Assembly (NCBI GenBank): GCA_963210315.1
Contig: OY723263.1
Span: 2,294,001-2,358,000, forward strand
DNA length: 64,000 nt
Direction: 5' to 3'
From: Rhynchopus euleeides
Taxonomy: Eukaryota > Euglenozoa > Diplonemea > Diplonemida > Diplonemidae
Position 1 is the first letter of the stretch. Every line of letters begins with the position of its first letter. The translations under genes and the position numbers were made by a program. This document shows positions 61,801 to 64,000 of the stretch, piece by piece. The notes under the pieces were generated by a model that saw only the letters and a list, made by a program, of their open reading frames with translations, ran no database searches and had not been told where the DNA came from.

Positions 61801-64000
61801 CACCCGCCTGCACATGAATGGTATGTCTTGCTGTCTGCCTGTCTGTCCATGCACACCATGCCATCAGGATCCGAGGACCAGTACCACCGGGTGCCCAAGG
61901 ACACCCAGCAAGCTGTCGCAGCCTTCCGCCAGCTGAACGAGTACTACGAAGACATCTGCCAGCCCTTTGACGTGGGTCACCAGGACGTGTTCTCCCTTCC
62001 CACCAACAGCAGCGTTCAGACGAACCGCCCCGCACATACCATGTCTGTGGGGAAGAAGCGGCGGATGGCAGGGCTGCTTCTGCGTCTTTTCATGCGCAAG
62101 CTGGAAGACATCAAGAAGGCGAGCGTCTCAGCTCAGCCGACGCTGGACTGGTTTGTCCGTGAGTACCAAATCAACCGCCTGGCACTAATGGCGTGGTTCG
62201 GTGGGGACTCCCCTGCCACACCGTCCGTCCTGGCTGCTGTGAAGAGCTTCCTCTACGCTGAGCTGAAGGATCTGGACCTGCTGGACGAGCTGAAACTCGA
62301 GTCTGTCGATACCTATTCCCCTGTGTACGAGCCGGGCTTCTACAAGTGGCTCGACAAGTCGCGCTTCGAGCATCAGTACGAGCTGTTGCTTGGGGCCAAG
62401 CTGAACCGCTTCCACGGACACAACATCCAGATCGTCGACCCGCTGTCGCAGAAGCCTGCACGCGAGGATCGTGTCCTGGATGTTTCCGAGCAGGAGGAGC
62501 TGCAGAAGTACCACGACCGCCTCATGGGTGGTAACATCTCACACATGAGCAAGACAGCCCTCGACGAGTACGACGCGCGCACAGGCAAGGTTCTTCCCCG
62601 TGTCGCGGTGTCTCCACGGACAAACCAGGCGGGTGCCAACCTCAAGGACGTTGAGGTCAACCTCGGGATGTCGAAGGTATGCTTGCAAGTGCTGCATGGG
62701 CACCACACCAACCCCTGACCACTGCAGGACAAGCTGGGCAGAGACGTGCGACTTACAGGCCTGCTGTCGCTCAATGACCTTCGCAGGGCTATCGGCGCAG
62801 CGCTGATCCAGAACGAGACAGACCACAGGATCAAGTATGGACTTCAGCGACCATTTCTGCACCTTGTCACACGCCCATGTGCTGCGGCAAGGCAAACACT
62901 AATCACGTCTGGCTGCTCGATCTCGATAGCACAAACCTCCACACCCACAGCCCCGGTATTGAGGAAACCGATCGCCTCCAAGGCCTGGCCGCGGGTGACC
63001 CGATGGATGCGGAGGGGAGCATCGCCTTCGCGAAGCAGTGGAATGAGGGAATGTCGATGGACATCTTGTACGCCATCAGGCGTAACAAGTCCAATGCAGC
63101 ACTGCGCCAGCGCTTCGAGTCCCTTTTGGATCTGACGCATGAATCGCAGTTGGTGCAGGTATGCTTGGTTGCACGTGACTTGGACTTCATTTCTCTCCGC
63201 CCCATCAGGACAAACTGGATGGTCTGTACGAGCATGCCTCTGGTGCCTTCCGCGTCACGAAGCAGCAGAGCCGCTACGTTGTTGAGAACGCGACACTCAA
63301 CGACGCCGAATGGGTTGGGGATCTCACCGAGGTGTCAGACAACGAATACACCGCTGACATTGCCACCGCGGCAGGTCCGGCGGGTGTGCTGCGGGCCACA
63401 CGTGTGGGCAACGACACGTTTGAGTTCACTCTCACGCCAGAGGCCACGAAGGACACGGAGGCCCCGGTGATGGCACGGGCCAAGCGTGCGGACCTTGACC
63501 TGCAGGGGACGATGTGGAACCTCTACGTGCAGGGGCAGTGGGCCCCTGGCGTTGATGAGGCCAACGTCTTTGCACATGGGTGGGCGAAGAAGAACAGCAA
63601 CCTGGTATGATCTTAACTGTCATGTGCTGCCGCATCACTTGCCCTGACAGATCGTGTGGGATATTGTCACGAAAGAGCTCAAGCCTGCCGACATCAGCTT
63701 CGTCAAGGCTGCGCTGGTATCGAACATCGACCTGGAGTACAGCGAGCCGTTTGTCGATGGCAACGACGTGATCCGGGAGGTGACGGCAAGCGGTGCACTG
63801 TCCTCGGTGGACTCTTGGGTCAGCTCCATCCCGTCCCCTTCGAGCGACATGCTGAGTGTCTTGAAGATGGACCAGAAGAACGGCACTTTCAGCTTCACGT
63901 GCAGGCAGGTATGTTGCATCGCCACACTCCATGCACCCTCCATGCACCACGTTCCGCAGGTTGCAACCGATGTCCAGCCTGTCGAGGCTGCGCGGGACCT
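58872..64000 (+). CDS. Large multi-exon protein with mitochondrial-type presequence, 3' incomplete
   Basis: Exons 58872-61721, 61766-61820, 61868-62676, 62728-62834, 62951-63158, 63209-63604, 63651-63908 and 63961 to the window end. All seven donors are GTATG and all acceptors end CAG. About 1,575 residues are seen. The start MMLNATARGGPARRARRRGR, then RAFSVAVQPSRYEM, is Arg-rich with no acid until ARYEM-like sequence, a classic matrix-targeting form (RAFS resembles a cleavage site). The body is acidic-basic mixed, with many Trp, Tyr and His but no transmembrane segment. A C-x-x-C-x(11)-C stretch (CPRCHLRNDGSTTVC) lies near 177. I do not recognise the family. Large lineage-specific mitochondrial proteins occur in euglenozoan ribosomes, RNA-editing machinery and respiratory complexes, so one of these is possible. 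Confidence 0.75.

Noticed and set aside
1-64000. tRNA, rRNA, snRNA genes and CRISPR arrays
   Set aside because: I looked for T-arm (GGTTCGA) and U2/U6/5S signature strings and for regular repeat-spacer arrays and found none. A structure-based RNA search would be needed to be sure.

Overview
The window looks like nuclear DNA of a GC-rich, intron-containing euglenozoan protist, most likely a diplonemid. Three things point there. (1) All 17 protein-coding genes I can support lie on the + strand, as in a long polycistronic gene cluster. (2) Most start codons sit a few to about 45 nt after a pyrimidine-rich stretch ending in AG, as expected for spliced-leader trans-splicing acceptors. (3) The genes carry ordinary GT-AG cis introns. 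I place 31 of them, and 30 begin GTATG. Kinetoplastids have almost no cis introns and euglenids often have unconventional ones, so diplonemid fits best. This is inference, not proof. Exon joins are my own reading of frame, donor and acceptor.

Layout: 1-440, C-terminus of a Sen1/UPF1-type helicase. 3258-4520, WW-domain protein. 4805-8029, splicing helicase Prp16. 9334-12135, calpain-like protein lacking the catalytic Cys. 12136-18166, gene-poor stretch with a tandem hAT-like transposon (15560-17710) and a spliced-leader-like motif. 18167-18961, small secreted protein. 20610-22166, ten-repeat TPR-like protein. 23738-24865, basic, probably organellar protein. 25051-26412, short M1 aminopeptidase. 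26738-27614, single-pass membrane protein. 27615-33892, gene-poor stretch with two nested hAT-like elements that form a 1.1-kb-arm palindrome (27666-30952). 33893-36800, coiled-coil/SPRY protein. 36990-40440, exportin-4. 41025-44967, myosin. 47121-49321, WD40 protein with repeated F-x-F-[GS]-D-F motifs. 49553-51458, coiled-coil protein. 51772-56971, very large protein of unknown function. 57291-58442, SGNH/PC-esterase-like type II membrane protein. 58872-64000 (open at the edge), large, probably mitochondrial protein.

The genes do not form one pathway. They mix RNA processing (Sen1-like, Prp16), transport (exportin-4), motility and cytoskeleton (myosin, coiled-coil proteins), proteolysis (M1, calpain-like) and secretory functions, as expected for a unidirectional euglenozoan gene cluster.

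The most unusual content is in the gaps: hAT-like elements with exact 8-bp target duplications, one inserted inverted inside a relative; a GC-rich module shared between two element families; clusters of palindromes; and dispersed repeats with a conserved UUCG-capped hairpin.
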